A stretch of 64,000 nt of DNA. It comes from Pseudomonas marginalis. GTDB lineage: Bacteria; Pseudomonadota; Gammaproteobacteria; Pseudomonadales; Pseudomonadaceae. Where the stretch lies: assembly GCF_900105325.1 (NCBI RefSeq), contig NZ_FNSU01000004.1, positions 124,001 to 188,000 of the forward strand. The letters are read 5' to 3'. The notes under the pieces are model-generated. The model ran no database searches. It saw only the letters and a list, made by a program, of their open reading frames with translations, and was not told the DNA's origin. This document shows, piece by piece, positions 61,643-64,000 of this stretch (positions within the stretch are counted from its first letter, which is position 1; each line of letters opens with the position of its first letter). A program made the translations under genes and the position numbers.

Positions 61643-62152
61643 CTAAGACTCGTCCGAGTAGACATGCATTGAGAGTGTTGACCGCTGAGGCCCTATGCCT
61701 CCTCTCACACTGGCATCCAGACCGATGATGATGTCTCCAGCGTGATATCTACGAAGCTTGCCGGAAATCCTATCTCCAACGAAGCCCGCGGTTACGGTTG
61801 AAATGGCAATCCCTGGTGCTTTAACCGCTCCGGAGATTATTTGTTTGATGAGCACGTTTTGGTCGTTTAACCGATCGGCCTGATTCCGTCTCAAAGGATG
61901 GGAAATCGCGACCGCCCTTTCGCATGGCAAGTCTCTGGCCAGCATTTTTTCGTACAGCCTACGTATCTGATCGCGCACTTGTCGCGCTGCCGTTTTTGTT
62001 TCAAGCAGGCATAGATTGGCCAAAGCATGCCGATTGTCAGGCACAACAGTGAAGCGAATCACTGTGAAGATGACGCCATAGTGGCCGATGTGTTGAGCCC
62101 TTTCGATGTTCACAGGTTTCTGCCGAGAAAGTTGAGACCGCGCTATTTTCAT
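61643..62152 (-). CDS. Conserved-looking protein of unknown function
   Basis: 169 residues, no membrane segment, not recognised. The N-terminal half is basic and helical; the C-terminal half has Gly-rich hydrophobic stretches (IISGAVKAPGIAISTVTAGFVGD, DIIIGLDASVRGGIG). The ribosome site is weak. It lies 4 bp upstream of the DUF1493 gene in the same direction, so the two probably form an operon. A lower GC content than the neighbours (many AT-rich codons) suggests acquired DNA. Confidence 0.6.
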   Translation of the reverse strand: MKIARSQLSRQKPVNIERAQHIGHYGVIFTVIRFTVVPDNRHALANLCLLETKTAARQVRDQIRRLYEKMLARDLPCERAVAISHPLRRNQADRLNDQNVLIKQIISGAVKAPGIAISTVTAGFVGDRISGKLRRYHAGDIIIGLDASVRGGIGPQRSTLSMHVYSDES

Positions 62153-62295
62153 TCAGCTACGGGTAACTTCTGTAGAGGGTTAAGCGTGTGTTTGGAGCAG
62201 TTTGGGAAGGGGATGTCGCGTTGTTTGGAGGTTTCCTACAACGGTTTCCGGCATTTGTGGCTTGGCAGTGCTTTAACAGGCAACGCGGGTCAATG

Positions 62296-62392
62296 GTAGG
62301 AGCGAGCTTGCTCGCGAAAAACTCAAGGACGCCGCGTTTCTTCTGGCTTACCGCGTCATCGTTGATGATTTTCGCGAACAGGCTCGCTTCTA
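62296..62392. repeat. Diverged REPIN of the GAGCGAGCTTGCTCGC type
   Basis: Left arm GGAGCGAGCTTGCTCGCGAA is intact; the right arm (TTCGCGAACAGGCTCGCTTC) has drifted. The same inner palindrome as in the composite elements at 12.5 and 35.1 kb, but standing alone. Confidence 0.8.
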
Positions 62393-62405
62393 AAAAGGGT
62401 GTTGC

Positions 62406-62702
62406 TTAGATTTGTGCTTGTTCGGTTTGTAGTTGTACGTGTTGCGCCGCTTCCGGCAAATCACAGCCGTCTTGGACGAGCAGGTACAAGGCGTTGGTGA
62501 TGTGGGAGATGTCTTTGAGGTCGGAGTGTTCGAAGGTCAGGCAGGAGAAGGTTTCCAGTAAGTCGGTGGCTGCGCGGATGCGTTGGTGGGCGGCGGACTG
62601 GATGTCTTCGGCTTTGGCTTGGGTGTCGATGAGAAGCGGATGGGTATCAGTGAAATTGGTGCGTAGATGACGATAGCGGTTCATCGTTTCAGGTATTTGC
62701 AT
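62406..62702 (-). CDS. Small protein of unknown function (Pseudomonas-specific DUF type)
   Basis: 98 residues, no signal peptide or membrane segment, acidic C-terminal half. The segment RIRAATDLLETFSCLTFEH...ITNALYLLVQDGCDLPEAAQ resembles the small DUF3077/DUF6124-like proteins found in many copies in fluorescens-group genomes, but I cannot assign it firmly. An internal ATG at residue 7 is also possible. The upstream DNA (62703-62945) has strong hairpins. Confidence 0.6.
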   Translation of the reverse strand: MQIPETMNRYRHLRTNFTDTHPLLIDTQAKAEDIQSAAHQRIRAATDLLETFSCLTFEHSDLKDISHITNALYLLVQDGCDLPEAAQHVQLQTEQAQI

Positions 62703-62773
62703 TTGAAGGTGCTCGGTTTGCTGTTAGGTAACCGACATCACCGTGGCCAAACGGTGGGTGGCGGACTGTGCGC

Positions 62774-62915
62774 GGGTTGGCCAGCCGGAAACAGCACTCC
62801 GACACGTCCGAAGACGTCCCCCACACAGCCGCCATAGCACTGCTATACGAGACGATAGACGTTCGCAGAGCGAGTAATGGCACTTATGTGTGCTGTTTTC
62901 CGGGTGACCAAACCC
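62774..62915 (-). ncRNA. Candidate structured RNA or leader element
   Basis: The minus strand, upstream of the 98-residue gene, can fold into a long stem: arms 62890-62915 and 62774-62797 pair over about 22 positions. Inside are a hairpin with a UUCG loop (ACGTC-TTCG-GACGT, 62804-62817) and another with ATAGC-AGT-GCTAT (62834-62846). UUCG tetraloops are a hallmark of stable RNA. Short frames here translate to Ser/Arg-rich sequences without family resemblance. Promoter and ends are unknown. Confidence 0.45.
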
Positions 62916-63003
62916 GGCCGCTGATTTGGCAGCGACGGTGCGAACCTTAGAAGTGAGTGTGCGCTCGGGCAATAAACAGATGGTTTAATCGTTCGTGGTT
63001 CGA

Positions 63004-63603
63004 TCAGGCGCTGGCAGGCCTGCTGACACACCGCTCAAAAATCGCCTCCAACCCCCGATAATCACACGCCACCGCATCAATATTCGCCGGTATCCATGCC
63101 GCGTGTTTGACCAGCCACCAGTTCACTGAAAACCCCGCGTTGACGATGATCTGTTCGAACAAAATCCGCTGCGCCCGGCCGTTGCCCTCGCGGAAGGGGT
63201 GGATGACGTTGAGGTCGCCATAGGCTTCGGCAATCTTGCTCACCAACTCGGTTTGGCTGGCACCGACAAACCAGTTTGCTTCTTCCATCTGCCGGATGAT
63301 CTTCGCGGCTTCCGGGGGGATGCGCTCCGGGGTGCAGAACAGGGTGTCGCCTTTCTGGATGTTCACGCTGCGCAACTCACCTGCCCAGTCGTAGATGTCA
63401 CCGAACAGCGTGCGGTGGATGTGTTGCAGGCGGTCGAGGTCGTAGGGCGGGGGGAAGAGGGGGAGGCTGCCTACGGCGATTTCGGATAATTCCCGCTCGG
63501 CCTGGTGCAGGCGGGCTTCGTCGAGCAAATCGAGGCGGTTGCGCAGGACGCTGCTACCGGGATAGCAGTACGGATCCTGGCCCACCCCGTATTTGTCGAG
63601 CAT
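63004..63603 (-). CDS. Fic-family toxin (AMP transferase)
   Basis: 199 residues, single Fic domain with the active-site motif HPFREGNGR at 135-143 and a flap region LRSVNIQKGD. Transfers AMP (or a related group) to target proteins; FicT-type toxins of this size act on gyrase and topoisomerase IV in studied cases. No inhibitory (S/T)xxxE(G/N) helix is seen in it, which fits a class I Fic protein held by a separate antitoxin. The start overlaps the stop of that antitoxin gene (TGATG). Confidence 0.9.
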   Translation of the reverse strand: MLDKYGVGQDPYCYPGSSVLRNRLDLLDEARLHQAERELSEIAVGSLPLFPPPYDLDRLQHIHRTLFGDIYDWAGELRSVNIQKGDTLFCTPERIPPEAAKIIRQMEEANWFVGASQTELVSKIAEAYGDLNVIHPFREGNGRAQRILFEQIIVNAGFSVNWWLVKHAAWIPANIDAVACDYRGLEAIFERCVSRPASA

Positions 63604-63773
63604 CAGCGTGGCGTGTTGCGGTACTTGGCAAGCACTGTTTCGCGGGTCGGCAGGGGTTTGTCGACGTCGGCCGGTTGGGTGTCGAACCCTTCCAGGCGCA
63701 GGCTGGCCAGGTAATTGGAACGGCGGATCTTGTGGTAATGATCCTGTTTTTGCTCAAACGTCAGTTCGCTCAT
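63603..63773 (-). CDS. YhfG-family antitoxin of the Fic toxin
   Basis: 56 residues: MSELTFEQKQDHYHKIRRSN and onward. It contains SLRLEG at 24-29, an exact match to the (S/T)xxxE(G/N) motif by which class I antitoxins place a Glu into the Fic active site. It lies directly upstream of and overlapping the fic gene, the usual order. Short enough to be missed by length filters. Confidence 0.85.
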   Translation of the reverse strand: MSELTFEQKQDHYHKIRRSNYLASLRLEGFDTQPADVDKPLPTRETVLAKYRNTPR

Positions 63774-63949
63774 CGCAGCGCACTCCTGGGTAGCAAGGTT
63801 TGATTGTAGCGCAATGCTTCAACGGGAAGGCGGGATAAAAACCACGTCACATTCTGTACAAAAAATCCGCCGACACTCGGAATTCAGCGTATGTTTCACC
63901 GCAAAATCTTGTAGGGCGATTTCCGCCCGCTACTTAAAGGGAGTTAAGC

Positions 63950-64000
63950 ATGGGTTTGCTTCGTGTTGCTTCGGCGATGTCGTTGTGTGCGGTGGCTTTT
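63950..64000 (+). CDS. Start of an exported protein gene (clipped by window edge)
   Basis: ATG at 63950 after a good AGGGAG site; the 17 visible residues (MGLLRVASAMSLCAVAF) look like a signal peptide. The gene runs out of the window and the product cannot be named. Confidence 0.6.
   Translation, partial: MGLLRVASAMSLCAVAF

Noticed and set aside
62724..62972. 82-residue minus-strand frame rich in Ser, Arg and Cys
   Set aside because: It coincides with the nested hairpins; composition and the strong RNA-like structure favour a non-coding element.

Overview
The window is about 64 kb of GC-rich chromosome from a Pseudomonas of the fluorescens group. The evidence is the gene content and order (rimA-rimB-rimK, ompR-envZ-hslR-hslO-pckA, tauABCD, an OprD-type porin, a TriABC-like pump) and the many palindromic REP/REPIN elements with the GTGGGAGGGGGCTTGC core typical of that group. 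No rRNA, tRNA or CRISPR array was seen, and no prophage.

Layout. 0-8.3 kb: clipped sulfatase gene, LysR regulator, divergent TonB-dependent receptor, MFS exporter, second LysR regulator, and a tonB-exbB-exbD energy-transduction operon ending in an intrinsic terminator. 8.37-9.67 kb: complete ISL3-family insertion sequence in the T-tract of that terminator. 9.7-16.4 kb: small serine hydrolase, sigma54-type AAA+ regulator without a visible DNA-binding domain, orphan MetQ-like binding protein, four-gene amino-acid ABC operon, small secreted-type unknown. 16.6-24.2 kb: RND efflux operon with two adaptors and a probable glycoside hydrolase. 24.2-37.4 kb (mostly minus strand): methyltransferase, metQ-metN-metI, flavin monooxygenase plus two SfnB-type oxidoreductases, cystine ABC transporter, D-cysteine desulfhydrase, and divergent serine acetyltransferase. 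37.6-42.4 kb: betT behind a BetI-like operator, OprD porin, aldo/keto reductase. 42.5-47.4 kb: tauABCD (minus) followed by an IS481-family element. 47.4-61 kb: core genes gshA, thioesterase, tex, ompR-envZ, rimABK, hslR, PAP2 phosphatase, hslO, pckA. 61-64 kb: poorly known small genes, a structured non-coding segment, a YhfG-Fic toxin-antitoxin pair, and the start of one more gene.

How it works together. Most of 0-51 kb is about getting sulfur when sulfate is short: sulfate esters (sulfatase with a TonB receptor), sulfonates (tau and the SfnB/monooxygenase operon), methionine (met), cystine and D-cysteine (tcy, dcyD), cysteine synthesis (serine acetyltransferase) and the glutathione end-use (gshA). 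REPINs sit in most of the gaps. One composite REPIN occurs twice in inverted orientation, 22.5 kb apart, flanking much of this sulfur block.

The strongest candidates for something undescribed are the hairpin-rich segment at about 62.77-62.92 kb upstream of a small unknown gene, the inverted composite REPIN pair, and a family of small beta-domain proteins (16.0-16.4 and 31.6-32.4 kb) that look related to each other.
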